In this document: in pieces, positions 36,158 through 45,711 of the stretch
How the letters are laid out: each line of letters begins with the position of its first letter
Numbering within the stretch: position 1 is the stretch's first letter
Source: Bacteroidetes bacterium OLB10
Lineage (GTDB): Bacteria > Bacteroidota > Bacteroidia > AKYH767-A > OLB10
Assembly (NCBI GenBank): GCA_001567275.1
Contig: LNBX01000024.1
Coordinates: forward strand, 124,001 to 188,000
Length of the DNA: 64,000 nt
Direction of reading: 5' to 3'
Made by a program: the position numbers and the translations under genes
The notes under the pieces: model-generated
What the model was told of the DNA's origin: nothing
Databases searched by the model: none
The model's input: the letters and a program-made list of their open reading frames with translations, nothing else

Positions 36158-38542
36158 ATGTGTATGAGCATTGAAAATAGATTCAGGAGTTTTATAATTT
36201 TTCTGTTTGTGCTGTTGGGATTTTCGCAGGCAATGGCCACACATATTGTTGGTGGTGAAATTTATTACGATTATCTGGGGAACAACAACTACCGCGTTAC
36301 CATGATTATATATCGCGACTGTTTCAATGGTGTTCCTCCTTTCGACAATCCCGCTTCCGTTGGTGTATATGATCAGAATAATAATCTGGTACGACAACTG
36401 GCAGTCACAGTAAATCCCGACTCTGTACTTATTCCTCCTACCATCAACAATCCCTGCTTTATTCCTCCTACCAACATTTGTTACCGCAAAGCATCTTATA
36501 CATTTTTTCTCAATCTTCCTCCCACATCAGGTGCATACTACATCGTTTATCAGCGTTGCTGCAGGAATAATACCATAAACAACATTTTAAATCCGGATCA
36601 GACTGGAGCCACATATATCGGAGAAATACGCACCAGTAATTTTTTCCCGAATTCAAGTCCGCGTTTCAATGCGTTGCCTCCTCCTTTCGCCTGTCTCAAT
36701 TATCCGTTGGTATTCGACCATTCTGCAACCGACCCTGATGGCGACAGCATTCGTTATACTTTATGTACACCCCTTATTGGTGGCGATACCCTGAATCCTG
36801 CACCTACACCACCTACTGCTCCTCCCTATAACAATGTGATTTATGTTCCTCCGTACGGAGTAAACAATATGCTGAATGGTACTCTGGGAATTCAGCCACT
36901 GAGTATTGATTCCATCACAGGACTACTCACTGCCACTCCCAACACTTATGGTCAGTTTGTGATTGGAGTTTGTGCGAAAGAATATCGCAACAATGTTTAT
37001 TTGGGTGAGACACGCAGAGATTATCAGCTGAATGTGGTGCCATGTCCTTCATTGGTGGTAGCAGCATTTCTGAATCCTATAACCAGTTGTGGCAGCAATA
37101 CTGTAACTTTTCAGAATGGAAGTTATGGTGCAGTATCTTATCACTGGGATTTTGGTGTGGATGGTGCTACTGATGATACATCCAATGCTGTTAATCCCGT
37201 ATTTACCTATCCTGATACCGGAACTTATACAGTAACGCTGCTGGCATTTTCGCTGTTTAATCCTAACTGTGCGGATACCGTCACCGGTATTGTAAATGTG
37301 CGGCCACAGATGGTTGCTGATTTTACTTTTACCAAAGACAGCTGCACCAATCAGTTTCAGTTTAATGATACCATTCTTTCGGCTTTTACTCCTTCATCGG
37401 TTTCTTACAGCTGGAATTTTGGAGATAACACATCTTCAGGTATTCACAACCCACAACACACTTATAGTTCTCCGGGCAACTATAATGTAACACTGATAGC
37501 ATCGGCTGACGGCTGTAAAGATACTGTCGTCAAAACTGTGACTGCTTTGCCGGTGTTAACTGCCTCTACTCATTTGATAAAAAATGTTTCCTGTTCAGGA
37601 CTTTGCGATGGTGCCGGTTATATACAGGCGGTAAATAATCAGGGGCCGTTCACCATACTGTGGACAAATCCACCCGGACAAACAAATGATTCCATCAGTA
37701 ATCTTTGCAGCGGCACATACAATGCAGTGATTACCGACTCTGCCGGATGCACTGCCTCAGCTACACTTGCAATTACCGAACCTGCACCTTTGAATTTGAG
37801 TGTAAGCACCACACCTGATTACTGCGGAGGATTGTGTGTGGGTACAGCTTCTGCACAGGTAACCGGGGGCACTGCTCCTTACAGTTATAACTGGAGTAAC
37901 GGAAATACAACCTCTTCAATACAACATTTGTGTGATGGCAATTATACGATAACAGTAACGGATGCCAATGGTTGCACCTTGCCTCCTATTGTGGCTACAG
38001 TAGTTTATATTGACTCAATACCACCACTGGAAGTTATTCCGGATTCAGCCGTAATTTATTTAGGTCAAAGTGTAAATCTGCAGTCCACAGTTGCAGCAGG
38101 TTATACCTATAACTGGCAACCGCCCACATTCTTAAACAACAGCGCAATTGCCAGCCCCGTTAGTACACCTGCACAGGACATTCAGTACGTGCTGACAATA
38201 ACAGATCAGTATGGATGCACCAACAGAGATACTTCTGTCATTCATGTGTTGATTTATATTTGTGATGAACCTGAAATTTATATTCCCAACGCATTTTCAC
38301 CCAATGACGACAATAACAATGATGTAGTGTATGTGTATGGTGATCAGATAAAAGAATTGTTGTTCCGCATTTACGACCGGTGGGGCGAGAAAGTATTTGA
38401 AACCACTAAACCTGGTGAAGGATGGGACGGCACTTACAAGGGCAAGAAGGTAATGCCAGGAGTGTTTGTATATTATGTGGAAGCCACTTGTTACAACGAT
38501 GAGAAATTTTTCAAAAAAGGAAATATTACGGTTATACATTAA
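36158..38542 (+). CDS. SprB-like surface protein with PKD domains and T9SS type B sorting domain
   Basis: A 794-residue secreted protein (signal peptide ends SQAMA). Two PKD-type domains lie around residues 305-470 (YHWDFGVDG...FTYPDTGTYTVTL and YSWNFGDNTSSGIHNPQHTY), followed by two SprB-type repeats (NVSCSGLCDGAGYIQAVNNQ; DYCGGLCVGTASAQVTGGTA). The last 90 residues are a gliding-motility-associated type B C-terminal domain (IYIPNAFSPNDDNNN, then FRIYDRWGEKVFET). Type B cargo needs a PorP/SprF-like partner, and one lies four bases downstream. Likely a cell-surface adhesin. An in-frame ATG two codons in is an equal start candidate. Confidence 0.88.
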   Translation: MCMSIENRFRSFIIFLFVLLGFSQAMATHIVGGEIYYDYLGNNNYRVTMIIYRDCFNGVPPFDNPASVGVYDQNNNLVRQLAVTVNPDSVLIPPTINNPCFIPPTNICYRKASYTFFLNLPPTSGAYYIVYQRCCRNNTINNILNPDQTGATYIGEIRTSNFFPNSSPRFNALPPPFACLNYPLVFDHSATDPDGDSIRYTLCTPLIGGDTLNPAPTPPTAPPYNNVIYVPPYGVNNMLNGTLGIQPLSIDSITGLLTATPNTYGQFVIGVCAKEYRNNVYLGETRRDYQLNVVPCPSLVVAAFLNPITSCGSNTVTFQNGSYGAVSYHWDFGVDGATDDTSNAVNPVFTYPDTGTYTVTLLAFSLFNPNCADTVTGIVNVRPQMVADFTFTKDSCTNQFQFNDTILSAFTPSSVSYSWNFGDNTSSGIHNPQHTYSSPGNYNVTLIASADGCKDTVVKTVTALPVLTASTHLIKNVSCSGLCDGAGYIQAVNNQGPFTILWTNPPGQTNDSISNLCSGTYNAVITDSAGCTASATLAITEPAPLNLSVSTTPDYCGGLCVGTASAQVTGGTAPYSYNWSNGNTTSSIQHLCDGNYTITVTDANGCTLPPIVATVVYIDSIPPLEVIPDSAVIYLGQSVNLQSTVAAGYTYNWQPPTFLNNSAIASPVSTPAQDIQYVLTITDQYGCTNRDTSVIHVLIYICDEPEIYIPNAFSPNDDNNNDVVYVYGDQIKELLFRIYDRWGEKVFETTKPGEGWDGTYKGKKVMPGVFVYYVEATCYNDEKFFKKGNITVIH

Positions 38543-38545
38543 CGA

Positions 38546-39550
38546 ATGAAAAAAATAATTTTACATATAACCTTTATTTTTCTTTTGGCTGAAATAGCTT
38601 CTGCACAGGATGTACATTTTTCGCAGTTCGATTTTTCGCCATTGCATCAGAGTGCTGCCAACACCGGAAATTTTAATGGTGATTATCGTTTTACGGCTAT
38701 TCACCGCAATCAGTATCGCTCAGTTACGGTACCTTATAAATCTATCGGTGCATCATTCGATATGAATCACAATCTGACGGACGAAAAGATGAGTTACTGG
38801 AGTTCAGGAATTATGTTTGAGCAGGACAAAACCGGTGATGCAGGTTATTCTACTCTTGATATTGAGTTATCTGTTGCATGGAACCGTTTTTTAGACAGTG
38901 ATAAAAAACATCGCATAACACTGGGATTGCAACCGGGATGGTTTCAGAACGGATTGGATTTTTCTGAATTGTATTTCGGAAATCAGTATGACAATGGTTC
39001 ATTCGATTCAAATTTGCCAACCAATGAAAATCCTGATCAAACAAAAAACAATAATTTCAATCTGAATGCGGGACTTGGTTATCGTTACCTTTTTTCAGAG
39101 GAGTCAGACATGCAGATTATTTTAGGAATGAATCACCTGAACAAGCCCAACCTCTCTTATTATGGCGATAAAGCACCATTGTTTATGCGTTTTACTGCTC
39201 TTGCAATGTTTAATATCCGCATGAGCGAGCGGTTGTATTTACTTCCGCAGTTATTGTATTATAACCAGAATAAGTTTAACCAGATTAATGGTGGAGCCAA
39301 TCTGTCATTCCGTTCTGCTGATACTAAAAATTATCGTTTTCTGGCAGGGGTTTTCTACAGGAATAAGGATGCCGTGATTGGAAGATTAGGAGCAGGCTAT
39401 AACAATCTTGATATTGGATTTGCTTATGATTTCAATATTTCTGATTTAAAACGTGCAAGCAATGGAAGAGGTGCGTATGAAATTGCACTTACTTATATTA
39501 TTCATACCGTAAAACCATTGAAAAAGAATCCGCCTTGTCCGGTTTACTGA
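38546..39550 (+). CDS. PorP/SprF-family T9SS outer-membrane protein
   Basis: A 334-residue protein with a signal peptide (IASAQ) and the PorP/SprF start QDVHFSQFDFSPLHQSAANT followed by DYRFTAIHRNQYRSVTVPYK. SprF-like proteins are needed for secretion or surface retention of type B sorting-domain proteins by T9SS and form a beta barrel. The gene starts three bases after the SprB-like stop and is followed 22 bases later by the OmpA/TPR gene, so the three form an operon dedicated to one adhesin. Family assignment is secure; exact partner is inferred from position. Confidence 0.9.
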   Translation: MKKIILHITFIFLLAEIASAQDVHFSQFDFSPLHQSAANTGNFNGDYRFTAIHRNQYRSVTVPYKSIGASFDMNHNLTDEKMSYWSSGIMFEQDKTGDAGYSTLDIELSVAWNRFLDSDKKHRITLGLQPGWFQNGLDFSELYFGNQYDNGSFDSNLPTNENPDQTKNNNFNLNAGLGYRYLFSEESDMQIILGMNHLNKPNLSYYGDKAPLFMRFTALAMFNIRMSERLYLLPQLLYYNQNKFNQINGGANLSFRSADTKNYRFLAGVFYRNKDAVIGRLGAGYNNLDIGFAYDFNISDLKRASNGRGAYEIALTYIIHTVKPLKKNPPCPVY

Positions 39551-39572
39551 TTTTAAAATGATACAGCGTTAG

Positions 39573-41537
39573 ATGAAGTTGAAAATAATTTTTGTAATCG
39601 GTTTTGTTTTGTGTGGTATAGTTGCAACTGCGCAAAGCCCGTCAGCGTATGTGCGTGCAGGTGATAAAGCAATGGAACAGGCTGATTATTATTCAGCATC
39701 AACCTATTATTACTCAGCGTATGTGGCAGATGCTTCCAACACGGAAGTGGTGTACAAACTGGCAGATGCATGCCGTCAGTACAATGATTATGAAAATGCT
39801 GAAAAATATTTTACCAAAGCCTATGCCCTCGATCGTGAGCACCGTTATCCGCTCATATCCTTTTATCTGGCTGATATGAAGCAGCGACTTGGTGATTATT
39901 CCGAAGCTTCAAAAATTTATTCCAACTACCTTCAGATGTTTGGCCGCGACAGCAGCTATTATACTTATAAAGCACGTTTCGAGATGGAAAGCTGCAACAG
40001 GGTGAACGAGATTCTGAAAGATACCGTACAGGCTGATATCAATAATCTCGGTACAGAAATCAACTCGGTATATTCTGATTTTGCAGCACAATATACTGAT
40101 AGTACGCAGTTGGTTTATTCTTCATTGCGATATCTTAATGAAAATTCAAAAACAAAAAAGCGCAACAAGTATATTTCAAAAATTCTGTCGTCAGAAAATG
40201 AAAAGCAAACATGGAGCAAGCCTGTTGCATTGGGTGCAACCATCAATGCTGACGGATTGCATTCATGCAATTCTGCAATCAGCAGTAATAACACGTTTAT
40301 GATTTACACACAGTGCAGCCAGGTTAAAGACAAGTTGATTTGCGAATTGTATTACAGCATGCATAAGGATGGAGAGTGGACAAAGGCTGTGCGATTGAAT
40401 GACAGCATCAACTTAAAAGGTTATACAGCCACCATGCCATGTATTGCCAATAATGGAATAAGTGGTTACACTGTTTATTTTGTGAGTGATCGCCCGGGAG
40501 GTTTTGGCAAACTTGATATCTGGAAAAGTGAAGTGAATGCTGAATTTCAGTTTTCAAATCCTGTGAATGCAGGGCCTGAAATCAATACTCCGGATGATGA
40601 CATTACTCCATTTTACGATAACCTGAACAATGTATTTTATTTTTCGAGTGACGGACATCATGGTTTGGGTGGTTTTGATGTTTATAAAGTTCTTTCTGCA
40701 GGAGGGCAGGTTATGAATGCCGGTTACCCCATCAACACCAGCTACAACGATTTGTATTTTACCGCTTATCCCAATAAATTTTTATTGTCGTCAAACAGAC
40801 CGGGCTCTATGTATATCAAGGCACGAACCTGCTGCTATGATATTTATGAAGGTGTTTATCGTGACACAACAAAGAAGACAGATTCTGTAAAAATACTTCA
40901 GCCACTGACTGCATTGGATTCGTCACGTCAGGAAACCGCAAAGCAGATAGAACCACTGCTGCCGATGAAACTTTATTTTGATAATGACCGACCTGACCCC
41001 AAAACCATGCTCACTGTTACACGCCACAACTATGTTGAATTATACAATCAATACATTGCCAGGGAGCCGGAGTATGTACAGAATTACATTGCCGGTATTA
41101 CTGACAATGCAAAAATGCTGGATGCAAAGAAAAGGATGACTGACTTTTTTACGAATACCGTAAAGAAGAGCTTTAATGACCTGGATCGTTTTTCAGGATT
41201 GCTGCTTAAACAATTGCAGGCAGGCGATAAAATTGAAATAGCAGTAAGAGGCTCTGCCAGCCCTCTTGCCGAAAGTAATTACAACAAAAATCTTTCGAAG
41301 CGAAGAATAAGCAGTGTGATGAATTTCTGGAAGACTTACGATAACGGAAAGCTGTATAATTTTATCAGCAATGGTTCGTTGAAGGTTGTGGAAGAACCTG
41401 TTGGAGAAGATATGGTAGGTAAGAACATCAGTGACGATTTGAAGGATAAACGTAATTCTGTATTTAGCCCTGCAGCGTCATCGTTGCGTTACATAGAAGT
41501 AATCAGGGTATTAAACAACGGAGTCCCGGTAGAGTAA
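39573..41537 (+). CDS. TPR-PD40-OmpA-like protein (PorE-like)
   Basis: A 654-residue envelope protein: signal peptide (IVATAQS), TPR repeats (AYVRAGDKAMEQADYYSAST and NAEKYFTKAYALD, about 20-110), a WD40-like/PD40 beta-propeller region with SDRPGGFGKLDIWKSE and SSDGHHGLGGFDVYKV, and an OmpA-like C-terminal part (about 470-654) with KLYFDNDRPDP and KRRISSVMNF. This layout matches PorE-type proteins that tie the T9SS or its adhesins to peptidoglycan. The OmpA domain has an insertion after KLYFDNDRPDP compared with the canonical fold. Third gene of the adhesin operon. Confidence 0.82.
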   Translation: MKLKIIFVIGFVLCGIVATAQSPSAYVRAGDKAMEQADYYSASTYYYSAYVADASNTEVVYKLADACRQYNDYENAEKYFTKAYALDREHRYPLISFYLADMKQRLGDYSEASKIYSNYLQMFGRDSSYYTYKARFEMESCNRVNEILKDTVQADINNLGTEINSVYSDFAAQYTDSTQLVYSSLRYLNENSKTKKRNKYISKILSSENEKQTWSKPVALGATINADGLHSCNSAISSNNTFMIYTQCSQVKDKLICELYYSMHKDGEWTKAVRLNDSINLKGYTATMPCIANNGISGYTVYFVSDRPGGFGKLDIWKSEVNAEFQFSNPVNAGPEINTPDDDITPFYDNLNNVFYFSSDGHHGLGGFDVYKVLSAGGQVMNAGYPINTSYNDLYFTAYPNKFLLSSNRPGSMYIKARTCCYDIYEGVYRDTTKKTDSVKILQPLTALDSSRQETAKQIEPLLPMKLYFDNDRPDPKTMLTVTRHNYVELYNQYIAREPEYVQNYIAGITDNAKMLDAKKRMTDFFTNTVKKSFNDLDRFSGLLLKQLQAGDKIEIAVRGSASPLAESNYNKNLSKRRISSVMNFWKTYDNGKLYNFISNGSLKVVEEPVGEDMVGKNISDDLKDKRNSVFSPAASSLRYIEVIRVLNNGVPVE

Positions 41538-41578
41538 TTTGCAAATTCATGTAATTCCGATTGAGCTAATTCCTAAAT

Positions 41579-44113
41579 TTGCAGGAAAGTCAGAAAATAT
41601 TGAATAACGGACAACAGAAAATAAACAGTTTACGCGAACAGGCCGAATCGCTGATGACGATTGACCCAGGGAATGCATTGCAGTCAGTGGAAGAAGCATT
41701 TTTATTACTTACCAAGGAGCCTGACAGCGAAAAAGCTCTTGCTGAATGTGGATTGCAACTTGCAACAGCTTATCATAACAGCAGAGAAGATTTAAAAGCG
41801 ATAAAAATTATTACGCAGTGCTTAGACGAAAAGGCCATTGCAGAACATGCCAAACTCAATATCCCATTGCATGAGTTTGCTGCTGAAATTTATTCCGGTT
41901 TAGGGCAACATGACAAAGCGCTGGAGCATCTGCTTAAAATTGCATCATCCTACACTTCGGTAAAAGATAAATCCAAACTCGGACACATCTTAAATAAAAT
42001 CGGAGAAACCCATAAAATGCTCAGCGAATATGCTGAAGCGATAGCACAACATGAGCATGCACTTAAGATATTTGAAGAGTTGGACAATAAAGAGCAGATT
42101 GCTGTTTCAAATTATTATATCGGTAATTGCTACAACTGGGCCGATGAATTGGATATTTCATACAACTACCTGATCAAAGGACTTAAAACTGCTGAGAAAC
42201 TAAGAAACCCTGAGCTGAAGATTAAGCCACTCGGAAGTCTTGCAATCTTATTTACCAAACAGAAGAATTACGAAAAATCATTAGATTATTTTTTTGATGC
42301 AATTGACAATTGCAGCCTTGTTGACAATGTAAGACTGAAAAGTGATTTACTGAAGAGCCTTGGCAATTTGTACAATCAGATGGGACGCTACAACGATGCA
42401 ATAAGAGTGTTGCTGGAAGCTGCTGAAATTTGTCATAAACTCAATCTGAAGCAACCTTTGCATCTGGTGAATTTGTTTTTGTCGGATTCATACAAAGCAC
42501 TTGGTAACCATGAGAAAGCACTTGAACATTTTAAATCTTATCATCAGCTGTGTCGTGAAATACAGAGTGAGGCGGTAAGCTTAAAAACGAAAGGCTTGCA
42601 GTTAAAATATAATCTGGAAGAAACAGAGAGACAGAAAATGTTGGTTGAGCAATCGTTGTTGCTGAAGGATACTTTTTTGGCCAACGTAAGCCATGAGTTT
42701 CGTACGCCTCTCAACGGCATCATCGGAATGGCGAATCTATTAGCTGATGCCAATCTTCCGAAAGAGCAACAAAATTATTTGGCTACCATCAGAAATTCAG
42801 CTTATCAGTTGGTTTATATCGTTGACGATATTCTGGATTATGCCCGCCTGAATACAGGCCAGGTGGTTTCGTCTGAGCATATAGCCAGTCTGAATCAGGC
42901 CGTGACCGAAACTATAAAAAGACTTGCAGAACGTTACCCTGAGAAAACAATTGAAACAGATACTGATTTCAAAGAAGAAGACGAGTTGATTTTTGACGAC
43001 ATACTTTTCCGAAAAGTTATTTATAATATTTTGTTTTTCGGAAGTGCATTTTCAAGTAATGACAAAATTCAACTGGCAATTTATCATTCACAGAATAAAT
43101 TGTTTGCCAATATCAAATTCAACATACATAGCAAAAAGGCGTTTCCGCGTCCGGAAGATTTTTTTGAACTCAACAATCCCCATTTCACTCAGGCCGGATT
43201 AAATGGATACGGGCTTGGATTATCGCTGATTAATGCACGGACATTTACACAGATTGCAGGAGGAAAAATTTCTGTCAAACTTGAAAATATGAAGTGCAGC
43301 TTTGTGGTTGAACTTCCTTACAAACTCAGCCCGTCATTAAAAAAGACAACTGAAAGAAGTAAAGCAACGGTAAAAACTACCGCTTCCATTCTGCTGGTGG
43401 AAGACAATAAAATCAATCAGTTTCTGGCACGCACCATGTTGCAGAAAAAAGGCCACACGGTGGAACTGGCTTCCGATGGCGAAGAAGCATTGCATCTCCT
43501 TCGTGATCAGCATTTTGATTTGATTATTACCGATGTGCAGATGCCCGGGATGGACGGATATCAGCTTACTTCGCAAATACGAACTACGTTACCTTCACCG
43601 GCATGCAGTACTCCTGTAATTGCTTTGACTGCTTACGAGTCAACGGCTGAAAAAGATAAGGCAAAGGAATCAGGCATGACAGATTTCCTTACAAAACCTT
43701 ATCTGCCTGAGCAGTTGTATGATATGATCAGTAAGCATCTGAATAAGGATAATCAGGAAGTGCCGTTTTTTGATTTTGATATTGATGAAATTTACGACAA
43801 CCTGTTAACGCTGATGTCAGGCGACCGCAAGGAGACAGCCAATCTTATAAACATGTTCAGTAATCAGTTTCCTGAATTGCTGAGCGACATGACCAAAAGA
43901 ACATTGGCGGAGGATGCAAAAGGTTTATACAAAGCAGCACATAAGATAAAACCCAACCTCATGTTGTTTAAGAACAACCTGCTCACTCATCTGATTGAGA
44001 AAATTGAGAAAAAAGCAAAAGAGGGGAAAATCAATTTTGAACTGACACAATCTGTCAGAGAACTAACAGGGATGACACAGCAGATTATTAATCAGCTCGG
44101 AAACCCGAAGTAA
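41579..44113 (+). CDS. TPR-containing hybrid sensor kinase with receiver and Hpt domains
   Basis: Soluble multidomain kinase of up to 844 residues. TPR-like repeats occupy about 20-330, then a coiled stretch, HisKA with the phospho-His in VSHEFRTPLNGIIGMANLL, a divergent HATPase lacking a clear N box but with GYGLGLSLINA, a receiver (ILLVEDNKINQFLARTM, phospho-Asp in IITDVQMPGMDGYQ, Lys in FLTKPYLPEQ) and a C-terminal Hpt with HKIKPNLM. The degenerate ATPase domain could mean weak kinase activity. The frame starts at TTG 41579 inside a TAAATTTG box (41574-41581); true starts may be TTG 41600 or ATG 41654. Confidence 0.85.
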   Translation: MQESQKILNNGQQKINSLREQAESLMTIDPGNALQSVEEAFLLLTKEPDSEKALAECGLQLATAYHNSREDLKAIKIITQCLDEKAIAEHAKLNIPLHEFAAEIYSGLGQHDKALEHLLKIASSYTSVKDKSKLGHILNKIGETHKMLSEYAEAIAQHEHALKIFEELDNKEQIAVSNYYIGNCYNWADELDISYNYLIKGLKTAEKLRNPELKIKPLGSLAILFTKQKNYEKSLDYFFDAIDNCSLVDNVRLKSDLLKSLGNLYNQMGRYNDAIRVLLEAAEICHKLNLKQPLHLVNLFLSDSYKALGNHEKALEHFKSYHQLCREIQSEAVSLKTKGLQLKYNLEETERQKMLVEQSLLLKDTFLANVSHEFRTPLNGIIGMANLLADANLPKEQQNYLATIRNSAYQLVYIVDDILDYARLNTGQVVSSEHIASLNQAVTETIKRLAERYPEKTIETDTDFKEEDELIFDDILFRKVIYNILFFGSAFSSNDKIQLAIYHSQNKLFANIKFNIHSKKAFPRPEDFFELNNPHFTQAGLNGYGLGLSLINARTFTQIAGGKISVKLENMKCSFVVELPYKLSPSLKKTTERSKATVKTTASILLVEDNKINQFLARTMLQKKGHTVELASDGEEALHLLRDQHFDLIITDVQMPGMDGYQLTSQIRTTLPSPACSTPVIALTAYESTAEKDKAKESGMTDFLTKPYLPEQLYDMISKHLNKDNQEVPFFDFDIDEIYDNLLTLMSGDRKETANLINMFSNQFPELLSDMTKRTLAEDAKGLYKAAHKIKPNLMLFKNNLLTHLIEKIEKKAKEGKINFELTQSVRELTGMTQQIINQLGNPK

Positions 44114-44118
44114 GCAGT

Positions 44119-44673
44119 TCAGTTGAAATGATGCGGGTAATATGGCGATATCATCAGATAAGCTAACACTCCCGTTAAGGTTACATACAACCAGATAGGC
44201 AGCGAAAAACGAGTAATACGTTTATGTTTCTTAACATCCATTTTAAGCCCGTAGTAAAATGACAACAACACCAGTGGCAACACCACAGCTGAGAGAATGA
44301 TGTGGGTTATAAGTATAAACAGATAAAATCCTCTCAGCGGATTGTCTTTGGGAAAATGGGTTTCTTCGGCAAAGTAGTGATAAGTGATATAAGAGACAAT
44401 AAAAATTGCACTGAGAAAAAATGCAGTTAAATTCAGTTTCTTGTGAATGTCAATCCGTTTTTTTCTGATATAATAAAACGAAACAAGTAACAGGATAAAA
44501 CACGTGCCATTGATAATGGCATTCAATGCAGGCAGTATGTAAATTATTTCAGGAGTAGCATCAGGTCGGGGAAATACTCTTCGGTTTAAAAACAGAACAA
44601 GCAACAGCACTACTGCTGATACAACAGCCACTAATCTGAAAGTGGCTTTTTCATTTGGCAACAGTTTACTCAT
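44119..44673 (-). CDS. DUF420 membrane protein of the cytochrome oxidase cluster
   Basis: A 184-residue protein with five hydrophobic segments and paired His residues in ITYHYFAEETHFP and FYLFILITHIILS, as in DUF420 proteins. These are regularly encoded with caa3-type oxidase genes and resemble CtaM/heme-copper oxidase assembly proteins; the job is not proved. It overlaps the SCO gene stop by four bases and is the last gene of the leftward cluster. Confidence 0.85.
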   Translation of the reverse strand: MSKLLPNEKATFRLVAVVSAVVLLLVLFLNRRVFPRPDATPEIIYILPALNAIINGTCFILLLVSFYYIRKKRIDIHKKLNLTAFFLSAIFIVSYITYHYFAEETHFPKDNPLRGFYLFILITHIILSAVVLPLVLLSFYYGLKMDVKKHKRITRFSLPIWLYVTLTGVLAYLMISPYYPHHFN

Positions 44674-45314
44674 TTCTTTTCTTTAAGTTTTGCTTCATAA
44701 CTCAGCATTTTGATGTCATCCTTCAGTCTGCGCATTTCCATAGGGTCGGCACCGTCATAAATACCGCGCAGATGTTTATAACTGTCAACCAAAAATACGG
44801 AATTAAGAGCAGCATCGTTAAGGTTGCCATGCAGAAAGAAAGACTCACGCATCAGTGAATCGGTAAGCATTGAATCTTGCACACAGATAAACCATTGAGG
44901 CGAGGTAATTCTGATTTTATTTTTCAAAGCCAGCAGCGAATCAGGATTATCTCTTGCAGGTTGTGTGGATATGGAAACAAACTTCACCTTCGGTGCATCC
45001 ACAAAATCAGGCATCAGCCCATTGAGATTATAAAACACATCATCACAGGGATGTAAACATCCGGTATTGAAAAACTGAAAAACCCAGTAGGAAGGATTGT
45101 ATTTTTCAAATGAAACCTTATTTTGGCTCAGGTCAGTAGCTGAAAAATCCGCAATCGTATGATAGATGGTGTCGGTGCCGGCAGCGTTCAGATGTTTAGG
45201 GCCGTAATACTCAACAAAACGATAACGGTGATGTCCTTCTTTTACCAGAAGATAAAAAAATAAAGGCAACAGGAATATGATAAGTAATATTATTGTTGCC
45301 TTTGACCCCTTCAA
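44670..45314 (-). CDS. SCO1/SenC-family copper chaperone for cytochrome oxidase
   Basis: A 214-residue protein with one N-terminal membrane anchor (ATIILLIIFLLPLFFYLLV) and a thioredoxin-like periplasmic domain carrying the copper ligands in FNTGCLHPCDDVF (CxxxC) and the late conserved block VFLVDSYKHLRGIYDG. SCO proteins deliver copper to the CuA site of subunit II. Position among subunit III, subunit IV and DUF420 genes supports this. The CxxxC pattern here is CLHPC. Confidence 0.87.
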   Translation of the reverse strand: MKGSKATIILLIIFLLPLFFYLLVKEGHHRYRFVEYYGPKHLNAAGTDTIYHTIADFSATDLSQNKVSFEKYNPSYWVFQFFNTGCLHPCDDVFYNLNGLMPDFVDAPKVKFVSISTQPARDNPDSLLALKNKIRITSPQWFICVQDSMLTDSLMRESFFLHGNLNDAALNSVFLVDSYKHLRGIYDGADPMEMRRLKDDIKMLSYEAKLKEKK

Positions 45315-45324
45315 AATTGTAATT

Positions 45325-45687
45325 CTAACCTATATTATGGAGGTATATTCCTTCAATAAGGCAAAGTGCAATCAGATAAACGATAAGAACAAAAGGCAGT
45401 AAGATAGAATACTGCAAGTCTCTCTTTTCTTTTCCTAAGTGCATAAAAACTCCTACAATATAAGCAGACTTAAAGATGGTCAGTGCTACGAATGTCCACT
45501 GCAGAATTTCTTTATGAACGGGAATAAAAGCGATAGCCACTTCCACAATAGTTGCAATGAGTAAAATCCAGAATGTACGCCAGATTATTTTTTTGTTTTT
45601 AGGATCGTAATGCTCCTCTACAAACTGATTATGTATATCTCCGGTATAATATCCGTGCTTGGGTTGATTATGCATATCGTTGCTCAT
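45325..45687 (-). CDS. Cytochrome c oxidase subunit IV (prokaryotic)
   Basis: A 120-residue protein with three hydrophobic segments (WILLIATIVEVAIAFI; FVALTIFKSAYIVGVFMH; LPFVLIVYLIALCLIEG) and a hydrophilic N-terminus (MSNDMHNQPKHGYYTGDIH) typical of Bacteroidota subunit IV. It stabilises the oxidase complex in the inner membrane. It lies 24 bases after the subunit III stop and 10 bases before the SCO start. Confidence 0.87.
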   Translation of the reverse strand: MSNDMHNQPKHGYYTGDIHNQFVEEHYDPKNKKIIWRTFWILLIATIVEVAIAFIPVHKEILQWTFVALTIFKSAYIVGVFMHLGKEKRDLQYSILLPFVLIVYLIALCLIEGIYLHNIG

Positions 45688-45711
45688 ATCAAATTTGAAT
45701 TTTTATAATTG

